A stretch of 64,000 nucleotides of DNA. Origin: Ureibacillus yapensis (GTDB lineage: Bacteria; Bacillota; Bacilli; Bacillales_A; Planococcaceae). Positions within the stretch are counted from its first letter, which is position 1; each line of letters begins with the position of its first letter. Below are positions 14,327-22,683 of this stretch, one piece after another. Under the pieces are notes generated by a model that was not told the origin of the DNA, did not search any database, and worked only from the letters and a program-made list of their open reading frames with translations. The stretch covers positions 1 through 64,000 of the forward strand of contig NZ_QWEI01000009.1 in the NCBI RefSeq assembly GCF_003515775.1, given 5' to 3'. The translations under genes were made by a program, and so were the position numbers.

Positions 14327-15295
14327 TTATTTCTTGCCTGCCGTGAGTATAGGTGCAGTCAGTTTCCATACCCACTTGCTTGAAAGGACATAGACAATGA
14401 CAAAGGCAATTGCGAACAAAGCGATATAATTCCCCGTTTCTTCTATCCAGCTATAAATTCCCGTTTCTCTAAACGCTCTAACAATAAATAGATGCAGAAG
14501 ATAGACAACCAATGTTTTACCACCAATATTGGTATACCATTGCGAGCTTTTTGGGACCAAGGATAAGAATATATATGTACTGACAATCATCAGCACGTAA
14601 ATGGTCATTCGGCTTAAAATTCCCGATTCAAAAATTCCGTAGCTGATTTCATCATACGGATTTCTTCCAAAGAACCATTCTTTCCATTGGATATTGCCGT
14701 AAAGGTAAACAAATATGACAAGTGCTACCGCCAACACGCTTGCTATTGCGACATTCCAGTGATTTTTCAACTTCACGAAATTTTCGCGGTTCAAGAAATA
14801 CCCCAGTAAAAAGAACGGGAAGAAGAAAAATGTTCTCGACAGCGACAGCCATTGATTGACTTCACTAATATAACCTACAAGCAATGACAACACGATAGAT
14901 ACCAAAATCATCGCTTTGTGTCGTCCGAATACCCAAAGCATCAGTTTCCACATAATCATGCTTAGTAAAAACCATAAAGCATAACGCGGTTCAAATAAAT
15001 CAAACGTAACACTGTCGCCAAACACCTGTTTATAGTACAAGGTATATAATAATTGGAAGATCAGATACGGCAGCAGCAAGGTTTTTGCCATTTTCTTAAA
15101 ATCTTCCTTATTCTTGATGGTCTTAGAGAAATGCCCAGAAATTAAGATAAAGGCAGGCATATGGAATAAATAAATTACGATATATAGGGAATCTAGATAG
15201 CCATTGTTCAACAAATATCCTGACATGAGATGTCCTAACACAACTAAATAGATTAAAATTGCTTTTGCGTTATCAAAATAAGCTGTTCTTTTCAT
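14327..15295 (-). CDS. Membrane acyltransferase (Acyl_transf_3 family)
   Basis: The ATG at 15295 follows AAAGGAAG, giving 322 residues with about ten transmembrane helices. The N-terminal FDNAKAILIYLVVLGHL and the FHMPAFILISGHF segment are the two conserved blocks of the acyltransferase-3 family, whose histidines take part in catalysis. The closest Bacillus relatives are the YfiQ/YkrP type. It has no extracellular SGNH domain, unlike OatA. It probably O-acylates a cell-surface polymer; the substrate cannot be told. Monocistronic. Confidence 0.78.
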   Translation of the reverse strand: MKRTAYFDNAKAILIYLVVLGHLMSGYLLNNGYLDSLYIVIYLFHMPAFILISGHFSKTIKNKEDFKKMAKTLLLPYLIFQLLYTLYYKQVFGDSVTFDLFEPRYALWFLLSMIMWKLMLWVFGRHKAMILVSIVLSLLVGYISEVNQWLSLSRTFFFFPFFLLGYFLNRENFVKLKNHWNVAIASVLAVALVIFVYLYGNIQWKEWFFGRNPYDEISYGIFESGILSRMTIYVLMIVSTYIFLSLVPKSSQWYTNIGGKTLVVYLLHLFIVRAFRETGIYSWIEETGNYIALFAIAFVIVYVLSSKWVWKLTAPILTAGKK

Positions 15296-15507
15296 GACGA
15301 CTTCCTTTCGGATATACATTTTAGCATAAAATCGCTAACTTCTATGCTCCAAATATTCCCTACCCAAAAGAAATGAAATCTAATCTCCTATTTTTTGTCG
15401 ATTTACCATTTCGTTAACTAGGCCATTGGATTTATAACATCTAAATTTAGAGATAATTTTTAGGTATAATTATGAAAAAAGACATAATTTATTTCGGAAA
15501 GTATATA

Positions 15508-15545
15508 CAACATTTCGATTCAATGCTATATAATGGGAAATGTTG
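15508..15545 (+). promoter_or_regulatory. Promoter with 9-bp inverted repeat upstream of the ethylene-type GGDEF/EAL gene
   Basis: CAACATTTC (15508-15516) and GAAATGTTG (15537-15545) are perfect inverted arms 20 bases apart. Between them lies TATAAT (15529-15534), so a protein binding the repeat would cover the -10 box. No convincing -35 is seen. Confidence 0.45.
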
Positions 15546-15584
15546 CTTATTAAATTTAATAGCTTGAATATTTTATATACTTTT

Positions 15585-15660
15585 ACCGAGCGATTAGTTT
15601 GGGGATCATTCCCGTGAAAACAGACAGCAATCGGCAAGAACGGCTTAGCACCATTTTTGC
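15585..15660 (+). promoter_or_regulatory. Structured 5' leader
   Basis: The roughly 140-base leader contains GGGGAtcaTTCCC, and outer pairings of CGATT (15591-15595) with AATCG (15629-15633) and of CCG with CGG. It ends about 27 bases before the start codon. It does not match the c-di-GMP-I or c-di-GMP-II aptamers as I know them. A regulatory role is speculative. Confidence 0.3.
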
Positions 15661-15686
15661 ACCACCCAAAAGGAGAATAAAGTAGA

Positions 15687-17360
15687 ATGAGTCAAATGTT
15701 AACTAGTTTAGTAATTTCCTCCATGCATACGTCATATCTCCCTGTTCAAACAGTTTCTGATTTATTAACCAGTCTGGCTTATTTCACGATTCCGCTTTCC
15801 ATTTTATATTTTATCAAGAAGCGGCGAGACCTTAAGTTCAAATGGATGTACCTTTGTTTTACTTTGTTTATATTGATGTGCGGCATAACGCATCTCTTGC
15901 ATGTGCTGCCGCATATTTTTGCGACCCATCAATTTTATACTCTGCAATCCATCGCAGCAGCATTAACAGCAACAATCTCGATTATCACAGCCATCTTGAT
16001 TTGGACGGTTATTCCAAAGCTTCTCAAAATTCCTACAGCCGAGGAATTGGAGAAAGCAAACAACGAAATTCTCTATCTCGCTCACTATGATACGCTGACA
16101 GGCCTAATTAATCGCAATAATTTCAATACCCTGATGGAACAGGAGATTACGCAAGCGATGCTTAATGGGAAAAAGTTGGCTGTCGTATTTATTGACTTGG
16201 ACCGCTTTAAAATAATCAATGACACATTTGGCCATCGAATGGGTGATCTTCTTTTGGAGGAGGCGGCGAAAAGACTCGTCAGTTCAGTGGGTGAAAAAGA
16301 TATTGTCTCTCGACAAGGGGGCGATGAATTTATTCTGCTGCTGCAGGATGTCTCATGCGATGAAATTGAAAAAACTGTGAATAATATCCTTCAATTGATG
16401 TCCACCCCTTTCATTCTCGATGGAAAAGAGATTTACTGTACGCCAAGCATGGGGATCAGTAGTTATCCATCAGATGGAAGAGATGCAGAAAGCCTAATCA
16501 AGTATGCCGATTTGGCCATGTATCGAGCAAAAGAATCCGGGCGCAACAATTACAAGTTTTTCACCGAAGCAATGAATGATGAAATTTCAACTAAATTATT
16601 GCTGGAAAACGACTTGCGAAAAGCGCTCTTGAGGAATGAATTAGAAGTCTACTACCAGCCGCAACTCGATTTAAAAACCAATAAAATCATTGCCATGGAA
16701 GCATTGCTCCGCTGGCATCATCCTGAGAAGGGATTCATGTCTCCAGCCGAATTTATTCCATTGGCTGAAGAAACCGGTTTAATCGTGCCGATTGGTAAAT
16801 GGGTGTTGGAGGAAGCATGCAAACAGACGCAACAGTGGCGAAATCAAGGGCATGACCTTTCTGTCTCGGTCAATATTTCGAACCACCAACTGGTCAGCAA
16901 TACTATTGTGGGTAAAATAAAAGAAATTACCCGGCAAGCCAAGCTTGACCCACAATACCTAACACTGGAAATCACGGAAAGCATGGCCATTACCAACTTG
17001 ACAGATACGCTGGATAAACTAAAACAACTGCAAGACTTCGGTGTAACCATCGCATTGGACGATTTTGGGACCGGCTACTCTTCGCTAAGTTATCTGAGCT
17101 CTCTGCCAATTGACTTTGTTAAAATCGATAAATCATTTGTTAACGAGCTTACTAACGAAACCAAAAAGGAAATTGTCCGATCCGTCAGCAATATCGCCAA
17201 AAGCCTCGGTTTAAAAGTGGTTGCCGAAGGAGTAGAGGATAAACAACAATATCACATCATACATTCTCTTGGGATTGAGGTAATTCAAGGCTACTATATA
17301 AGCAAGCCAATCCCGAAAGAAGTGCTGGAAGCCAAATTCCTGGTGAGCAGTTTAGTATAA
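15687..17360 (+). CDS. Ethylene-receptor-like Cu(I)-binding domain fused to GGDEF and EAL
   Basis: The 557-residue protein starts with three transmembrane helices (about 22-115) that read like the ethylene-binding domain of plant ETR1 and cyanobacterial receptors: SDLLTSLAYFTIPLSILYF, then LFILMCGITHLLHVLP. Asp25, Tyr32, Ile62, Cys65 and His69 are all present at the ETR1 residue numbers; Cys65 and His69 are the copper ligands. A GGDEF domain follows, with GGDEF at 211-215; its inhibitory RxxD site is replaced by GEKD. The EAL domain (about 310-555) keeps EALLRW, NISNHQ, EITES, DDFGTGYSSL, VVAEGVE and QGYYISKP, so phosphodiesterase activity is expected. GGDEF activity cannot be excluded. AAAGGAG precedes the ATG. 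It faces a GAF-GGDEF gene. Confidence 0.85.
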   Translation: MSQMLTSLVISSMHTSYLPVQTVSDLLTSLAYFTIPLSILYFIKKRRDLKFKWMYLCFTLFILMCGITHLLHVLPHIFATHQFYTLQSIAAALTATISIITAILIWTVIPKLLKIPTAEELEKANNEILYLAHYDTLTGLINRNNFNTLMEQEITQAMLNGKKLAVVFIDLDRFKIINDTFGHRMGDLLLEEAAKRLVSSVGEKDIVSRQGGDEFILLLQDVSCDEIEKTVNNILQLMSTPFILDGKEIYCTPSMGISSYPSDGRDAESLIKYADLAMYRAKESGRNNYKFFTEAMNDEISTKLLLENDLRKALLRNELEVYYQPQLDLKTNKIIAMEALLRWHHPEKGFMSPAEFIPLAEETGLIVPIGKWVLEEACKQTQQWRNQGHDLSVSVNISNHQLVSNTIVGKIKEITRQAKLDPQYLTLEITESMAITNLTDTLDKLKQLQDFGVTIALDDFGTGYSSLSYLSSLPIDFVKIDKSFVNELTNETKKEIVRSVSNIAKSLGLKVVAEGVEDKQQYHIIHSLGIEVIQGYYISKPIPKEVLEAKFLVSSLV

Positions 17361-17372
17361 AGCTTCAAATTA

Positions 17373-17408
17373 AAGGGCTTGAGGGAAATCGAATTTCTTC
17401 AGCCCTTT
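17373..17408. terminator. Bidirectional terminator between two c-di-GMP genes
   Basis: AAGGGCT...AGCCCTTTT with an inner AAAT/ATTT stem lies between convergent stops at 17360 and 17430. Confidence 0.65.
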
Positions 17409-17429
17409 TCTAAACTCCCTCTCGTTCAT

Positions 17430-18374
17430 TTAAAAGATGGCATACGTGTTCTTCCCTGCCCCTTTTGCCTTATACATCGCGCTATCCGCATTTTTCAGGA
17501 GCGTTTCTAAAGCAAGATAGCCATTGGCGGGATATGCGACAATACCAATGCTTGCGGAGAGCGGATATTTGGCAGCCCAATTGTTTAGAGAGTTCAGCAG
17601 CTTTTCCGCTCGCTTGATCAAGTCTGCTTTGGTAAAAATGCCAGGGAAATTGATAATGAATTCATCTCCCCCTAAGCGGGCTGCAAAGGCCCCGTTCTCT
17701 CCTTCCACAAATAGCTGGAGCTTTGAAGCCACTTCCTTAAGTACCTCATCCCCTGCATCATGGCCATATTTGTCATTGACCTTTTTAAACCCATCCAAAT
17801 CAAGAAAAAATAGGACGCCTCCCTCTTTGGATAAAGCATCAAAAAATCTAAAAAGATACTGCCTATTGTACAGGCCGGTCAATGCATCTCGATAAGCAAG
17901 ACGCTCCAATTCCAAGTAATAAGAAAACATCCTGGCAATTCGTTGAAGCAAATCTACGCTTTTCTTGTCAAAATGGCTGGCTTCATGATGAGCTGCACAT
18001 AATGTCCCGAACCGTTCCCCACTCACAAGTGAAATCGGTATTCCCAGATAGGATTCAATATTTACATCTTCGAGTATTTCTTTTAAATCATCCAAGCAAG
18101 GTTCTTTCTTTATATCCTCAAAAATCAACGGTTGGTTTCTTTCGAAGTCAACCCGATTGCAAACGGTTTCTTCAAGGTTGATAACCATTCCTTCGGATAA
18201 AAGAATCTGTGTATTTTCATCTGAAAGTTTTAAGATGATTTGCTGTCCATCACTAAAAGCGGTTAAATAAATCAACTTATCAGGCAAGATTTCCTTTGCC
18301 AGGTCAAGGACGTCATTTGCAAGCTCATCAAAATTTCGGTATACCTGCAATTCTTGTAAAGTGATCATCATCAA
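17430..18374 (-). CDS. GAF-GGDEF diguanylate cyclase
   Basis: The 314-residue soluble protein has a GAF sensory domain at about residues 12-155 (LGIPISLVSGERFGTLCAAH), a connecting helix, and a C-terminal GGDEF domain (RDALTGLYNRQYLF, LDLDGFKKVNDKYGHDAGDEVL, ARLGGDEFIINF, ASIGIVAYP). The catalytic GGDEF is intact; no RxxD inhibitory site is visible. It should make c-di-GMP under control of a small ligand or redox signal bound by GAF. Tandem ATGs at 18374 and 18371 follow GAGGTG. An attenuator-like hairpin sits immediately before the ribosome site. Confidence 0.86.
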   Translation of the reverse strand: MMMITLQELQVYRNFDELANDVLDLAKEILPDKLIYLTAFSDGQQIILKLSDENTQILLSEGMVINLEETVCNRVDFERNQPLIFEDIKKEPCLDDLKEILEDVNIESYLGIPISLVSGERFGTLCAAHHEASHFDKKSVDLLQRIARMFSYYLELERLAYRDALTGLYNRQYLFRFFDALSKEGGVLFFLDLDGFKKVNDKYGHDAGDEVLKEVASKLQLFVEGENGAFAARLGGDEFIINFPGIFTKADLIKRAEKLLNSLNNWAAKYPLSASIGIVAYPANGYLALETLLKNADSAMYKAKGAGKNTYAIF

Positions 18375-18394
18375 GCACCTCGATTTTATTAACT

Positions 18395-18441
18395 AAAAAG
18401 CTAGCAGAAAATAGCCGAACTGGTTGCTTTTCTGCCAGCTC
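18395..18441 (-). terminator. Terminator-like hairpin in front of the GAF-GGDEF gene
   Basis: On the minus strand AGCTGGCAGAAAA pairs with TTTTCTGCTAGCT over a 16-base loop and is followed by TTTTT, ending about 12 bases before GAGGTG. It may end transcription from the broken transporter upstream or attenuate the GAF-GGDEF gene. Confidence 0.5.
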
Positions 18442-18593
18442 CCCAACTCTTCGAATGGTTGGTACAAAATTTCCAAATCTCCTCCAGTTTAACATAGATT
18501 AACAGGTTCTGTTCAACCCTTAAGCAATAAGAAGGCATATTTAAATTTGCTTACCCCGTGATTCAATATATCTTCTCCATATCATTTCGCTTT

Positions 18594-18836
18594 TCAATAC
18601 TCCCCAATCTTTTTAAGTATTGTGTAAATCGATACCACTGCCAGCATAATGAAAATAAGAGGCTTGAGTATATAGGATGAAATATAATTGACTTTAACTG
18701 CACCAAGCATCGACCAATAAAAACAAAGGTTACAATGGGTCGCAATATTTTATTCAATCCCCCGCCACCTACAATTGAATTACTAAGGCTCCCAAAAAGC
18801 CAAACCGCCCCATTATAGTTACTACCAGTACAATTC
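18594..18836 (-). pseudogene. Degraded TauE/SafE (TSUP) sulfonate/sulfite-type exporter
   Basis: Two pieces in different frames are recognisable. The upstream piece reads LFGSLSNSIVGGGGL, the first conserved block of TSUP proteins. The downstream piece reads SMLGAVKVNYISSYILKPL followed by a hydrophobic helix and KKIGEY-stop, which is the end of a family repeat. A normal member has about 250 residues; here under 80 codons remain, with a frameshift and a large internal loss. It is divergent from the TrmB regulator at 18882, which may once have controlled it. Confidence 0.6.
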
Positions 18837-18881
18837 ATTTTGGTATGATGGGAATAATAAGCCCTACTGGAGGAGATCGCA

Positions 18882-19664
18882 GTGAAGGATTTAATACAAC
18901 AATTAAAAAATATGAATTTCAACGAATATGAGGCTAAAGCATACATTTCACTGGTCAAGCTAGGGACTGTGTCCGCATATCAAGTCAGCAAAGATTCAGG
19001 TGTGCCCCGTGCTCGCATTTATGAGATATTGGACGTGCTCGCGGAGAAAGGAATCGTGATTAAAGAAGAAATCGATGAAACAATGCAATACTCCCCTTTA
19101 CCAGTGGACGTATTTTTACAAAAGGTTCAATCAACCTGGAGCCAGAATTTCAACGATATTAGCAAATCCTTAAAAGAAATGGAAAGCAGCGAAAATGTAC
19201 CAACAAATCGTGTTATGACCATAAAAGATCAGGAAACGATTATCAGCTATTGCCAGGCTCTATTAAAAAAAGCAACAAAGCGTATTATTATCTCACTTTG
19301 GGATGATATGTATGAAGTGTTAAAAGAGGATCTAGAAGAAGCTGCGAAACGTGTTGATATCAAAGGAATTACAATTAATGTAGAGAATCCGATCAGTAAA
19401 TTGGACACCCACCGCCCTACTCAATACACACAAGCATCCACTACGGAACATTGGTTTATTTTATCCATTGATGCACAAGAAATGATTTATGGACCTTCCT
19501 TGGAATCACGCAACCTAGCCTTTTATACAGATGATCCGGTTCATATATATTTACTCGAAAATTACATTTGGCATGATGTTTTGGTCAATCGAATTGTCAA
19601 AAGCAGCAATGAAGATTTTGATCAATGGATATCAGTGGAAAGACGGATGTTTTTTGAAAACTAG
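18882..19664 (+). CDS. TrmB-family transcriptional regulator
   Basis: A GTG start at 18882 follows GGAGGAG. The 260-residue protein begins with a winged-helix domain: LKNMNFNEYEAKAYISLVKLG, TVSAYQVSKDSGVPRARIYEILDVLAEKG. A coiled region follows, then a sugar- or ligand-binding C-terminal domain with the TrmB/phospholipase-D-like ATKRIIISLWDD segment at about residue 128. Bacterial TrmB-like proteins often regulate neighbouring transporters. Its divergent neighbour is a wrecked exporter, so its present target is unclear. Confidence 0.82.
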   Translation: MKDLIQQLKNMNFNEYEAKAYISLVKLGTVSAYQVSKDSGVPRARIYEILDVLAEKGIVIKEEIDETMQYSPLPVDVFLQKVQSTWSQNFNDISKSLKEMESSENVPTNRVMTIKDQETIISYCQALLKKATKRIIISLWDDMYEVLKEDLEEAAKRVDIKGITINVENPISKLDTHRPTQYTQASTTEHWFILSIDAQEMIYGPSLESRNLAFYTDDPVHIYLLENYIWHDVLVNRIVKSSNEDFDQWISVERRMFFEN

Positions 19665-19905
19665 GCTCATTTGCCGAACGGAGAAACATCCTACCAATGT
19701 TTCTCTGTTCAATATTCAGGCTCTATTCATCGGAAAAACAATCTCGAAATAGATTTATAGAGTGAAAGCAATTATCCCAGTATATTTTAAGAATCAAATT
19801 TATCGATACACACTTAAATAAACACATATTTCCCTTTATTCAGAATTTTAGTATTTAAATAATAGTTTTTATGTTATAGTGTTTAACAATTACATAATGT
19901 GTAAG

Positions 19906-20070
19906 AATAGGTACTCACGATAGTGCGTTTAAAAGGGAAGCTTGGTGAAAATCCAACACTGTCCCGCAACTGTAATTCGGAGCAACTCTATACTAAGCCA
20001 CTGTATATACGGGAAGGCTAGAGAAGCGTTGATGATAAGTCAGGAAACCTGCCTGGTTCTAGTACACACC
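19906..20070 (+). ncRNA. Cobalamin (B12) riboswitch aptamer
   Basis: The core elements are in order: AAAAGGGAAGCTTGGTGAAA, then ATCC and ACTGTCCCGCAACTGTAA, then GGGAAGGC, and finally the B12 box AGTCAGGAAACCTGCC at 20038-20053. This is the standard layout of adenosylcobalamin riboswitches. It precedes a terminator and metE, so B12 should shut off the B12-independent methionine synthase. Confidence 0.93.
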
Positions 20071-20161
20071 CAAGCTCACGTGGAAATGGGCGGTGTTCTG
20101 TGCGAAATGAATTGTGCGTTAATCATTTTTACTCTTTTTTGAGTATGCATAGATAAGTCTA

Positions 20162-20196
20162 AAGCTATTTCCCGATTAGGAAATGGCTTTTTATTT
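20162..20196 (+). terminator. Riboswitch-controlled terminator of metE
   Basis: AAGCtATTTCC, loop, GGAAATgGCTTTTTATTTT lies between the aptamer and the metE ribosome site, as expected for the expression platform. Confidence 0.8.
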
Positions 20197-20229
20197 TGGG
20201 TTATGTAAATTTAAAGGAGGCTTATCGGA

Positions 20230-22518
20230 ATGAATGTAACAAGTACTGTTGTCGGCTATCCATATATCGGAGCCAAACGCGAATGGAAGCGTACGTTAGA
20301 GAAGTTTTGGAAAAATGAAATTACTGAGGAGCAATTCGAAGCTGAACTAAAAAATTTGAGAATCAATCGTTTAAAGCATCAGAAAGATTTAGGTTTGCAG
20401 TTCATTACTGTTGGAGATTTTACAAAGTACGACCGTATGCTCGATTTAGCAACAATGTTCAATTTAATTCCTAAACGCTATGAAGCATTGGAAAACCCAA
20501 CTGCTAATGAAACTTATTATGCAATGGCGCGTGGAGCGAAGGATGCAGTCGCTTGTGAAATGACAAAATGGTATAACACAAATTACCACTACATTGTGCC
20601 AGAATATGAAGGCCAATCGTTAACTTTAAACGGAAACTATATTTTGGATCAATTTTTGGAAGCCAAAAATGAATTAGGTATTATTGGCAAGCCTACAATT
20701 ATCGGACCATATACGTTCGTAGATTTAGCAAAAGGCTATGACGAAAAAACCCGTGCAGCATTTTTCCTTCAACTAATTCCGCTGTATAGCCAAATCATCA
20801 AAGAACTGGTTACTGCGGGTGCAGATTGGATTCAAGTTGAGGAACCATCTTTAACCAAAAGTTTAGCTGAAGAAGAAATATTAATCGTTGAGGAACTGTA
20901 TAAGCAAATCAATGAAGCTGTCCCGGAAGCAAAAATTTTAGTACAGACATACTTTGAAGCTTTAACATCATTCGAGCGATTAAGCCGTCTGCCGGTAGCA
21001 GGAATTGGCCTTGATTTTGTCCATGGCGGAAAAGAAAACATAAAAGCATTGCAAAATTATGGTTTCCCACAGAATAAAACGCTAAGTTTAGGCATTATTA
21101 ACGGTCGTGACATTTGGTCTGCTAATTTAGCAGAGGCGATATCTACAATTAATGCCGTAAAACAATTAAGCAATGCAGAGGAGATCTGGATTAGTTCGTC
21201 CTGCAACTTACAGCACGTACCTGTATCTAAAAAAATGGAAGAAAACTTACCACAGGAGCTCTATGATCATTTAGCATTTGCAGATGAAAAAATTAGAGAA
21301 ATCGCAGAGATAACTTACTATATTGAAAAAGGTGCTTGGTTGAAAGAAGGAGTTGTAGCAGATAGTTTAAAAGCGATTGAAGCACTCGCAATCCATCCGA
21401 TCCGGAAAAATAAAGTGGTGGACGATGCATTAAAGCTGCTTACCGCAAAAGACTTTGCACGTTCAGTACCCTTTTCAGAGCGACAACAAATTCAAAAAGA
21501 AGCTTTACAGTTACCTGATTATCCCACAACAACAATCGGCAGTTTCCCGCAATCACAGCTTGTGAAAAAGACTCGTGCCGCTTGGCGTAAAAACGAAATT
21601 TCAGATGAGCAATATGCACAATTTGTAAAGGAAGAAACTGCACGATGGATTCAAATTCAAGAGGATATCGGACTAGATGTTTTGGTTCACGGAGAATTTG
21701 AACGTACAGATATGGTCGAATACTTCGGTGAGCATTTAACAGGCTTTGCGTTCACAGATTTTGCTTGGGTAGTCTCTTATGGTTCTCGTTGCGTGAAACC
21801 TCCGATTATTTACGGAGATGTGGAATGGACTCACGAGATGACAGTCAAAGAAGTTGCAGAAGCTCAACAACTTACCAACAAATACGTAAAAGGAATGCTT
21901 ACAGGCCCAATTACTATTTTAAATTGGTCATTTGTTCGAAATGACATCCCAAGACAAGAGGTAGCTTATCAGATTGGCTTGGCATTACGTAAAGAAGTTG
22001 CTGCTTTAGAAGCTGCTGGCATTAAAATCATTCAAGTAGATGAACCAGCATTGCGCGAAGGCTTGCCATTACGTAAAGAAAATTGGAATGAGTATTTAAC
22101 ATGGGCTGTCGATGCGTTTAAACTGGCAACGTCAAGTGTAGCAACAGATACACAAATTCATACGCATATGTGCTACTGTGAATTTAATGACTTTATCGAT
22201 CCTATTCGCGCATTGGATGCAGACGTGATTTCCCTTGAAACATCAAGAAGCCATGGCGAGCTTATTCATTCATTAAAAGCAAACCCATATGAATTAGGTA
22301 TTGGTTTAGGCGTCTATGACATTCATAGCCCTCGTGTCCCAACTATTGAAGAAATTAGCCATATTTTAAATGAAAGCTTAGCGGTCATTCCTAAAGAACA
22401 ATTTTGGGTAAATCCAGACTGCGGCTTAAAAACGCGACAGGAGCCAGAAACTGTTGCTTCCTTAAAAAATATGGTTCAAGCAGCGCATAAATTAAGACAA
22501 CAACCAGCAACAATATAA
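20230..22518 (+). CDS. metE: Cobalamin-independent methionine synthase
   Basis: The 762-residue protein is full length for MetE. It transfers methyl from 5-methyltetrahydrofolate (triglutamate) to homocysteine. The N-terminal domain opens GYPYIGAKREWKRTLEKFW. In the catalytic C-terminal domain the zinc ligands are visible in IHTHMCYCEFNDF (His and Cys), ISLETSRSHGEL (Glu) and NPDCGLKTR (Cys). PTTTIGSFPQ marks the start of that domain near residue 430. AAAGGAGG precedes the ATG. Expression is governed by the upstream B12 riboswitch, which implies that the cell also has MetH or imports B12. Confidence 0.95.
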   Translation: MNVTSTVVGYPYIGAKREWKRTLEKFWKNEITEEQFEAELKNLRINRLKHQKDLGLQFITVGDFTKYDRMLDLATMFNLIPKRYEALENPTANETYYAMARGAKDAVACEMTKWYNTNYHYIVPEYEGQSLTLNGNYILDQFLEAKNELGIIGKPTIIGPYTFVDLAKGYDEKTRAAFFLQLIPLYSQIIKELVTAGADWIQVEEPSLTKSLAEEEILIVEELYKQINEAVPEAKILVQTYFEALTSFERLSRLPVAGIGLDFVHGGKENIKALQNYGFPQNKTLSLGIINGRDIWSANLAEAISTINAVKQLSNAEEIWISSSCNLQHVPVSKKMEENLPQELYDHLAFADEKIREIAEITYYIEKGAWLKEGVVADSLKAIEALAIHPIRKNKVVDDALKLLTAKDFARSVPFSERQQIQKEALQLPDYPTTTIGSFPQSQLVKKTRAAWRKNEISDEQYAQFVKEETARWIQIQEDIGLDVLVHGEFERTDMVEYFGEHLTGFAFTDFAWVVSYGSRCVKPPIIYGDVEWTHEMTVKEVAEAQQLTNKYVKGMLTGPITILNWSFVRNDIPRQEVAYQIGLALRKEVAALEAAGIKIIQVDEPALREGLPLRKENWNEYLTWAVDAFKLATSSVATDTQIHTHMCYCEFNDFIDPIRALDADVISLETSRSHGELIHSLKANPYELGIGLGVYDIHSPRVPTIEEISHILNESLAVIPKEQFWVNPDCGLKTRQEPETVASLKNMVQAAHKLRQQPATI

Positions 22519-22550
22519 TATTGGCTACAAACATAAAAGAACGCAATTCC

Positions 22551-22590
22551 CCCTCCAATATTGCGCCGAATATGAAGAGTGTTATTGAAC
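22551..22590 (-). repeat. Diverged copy of the R1 terminator repeat
   Basis: ACGCAATTCCCCC, then CAATATTGCGCCGAAT, resembles the R1 hairpin described at 47787. It lies 94 bases 3' of the minus-strand SGNH gene and is the most upstream copy seen. Confidence 0.4.
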
Positions 22591-22623
22591 TAAGGCCCCC
22601 CTAGCAATAAAGAGGTATCTCAA

Positions 22624-22653
22624 AAAGGAGCAACGCATTTGTGTTGCTCCTTT
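22624..22653. terminator. Intrinsic terminator after metE
   Basis: AAAGGAGCAAC with its complement, then CTTTCTTTC on the plus strand and AAAAAGG/CCTTTTT on the minus; serves convergent genes. Confidence 0.75.
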
Positions 22654-22683
22654 CTTTCATCTTGCCCAATTCATGAAGGTCGC

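Noticed and set aside
15585-15660. c-di-GMP riboswitch before the GGDEF/EAL gene
   Set aside because: The conserved cores of c-di-GMP-I and -II aptamers are not found; left as an unassigned structured leader.
18563-18958. 131-codon minus-strand ORF as an intact gene
   Set aside because: It mixes the frames of a decayed TSUP transporter and reads into the start of the TrmB gene; called as a pseudogene.
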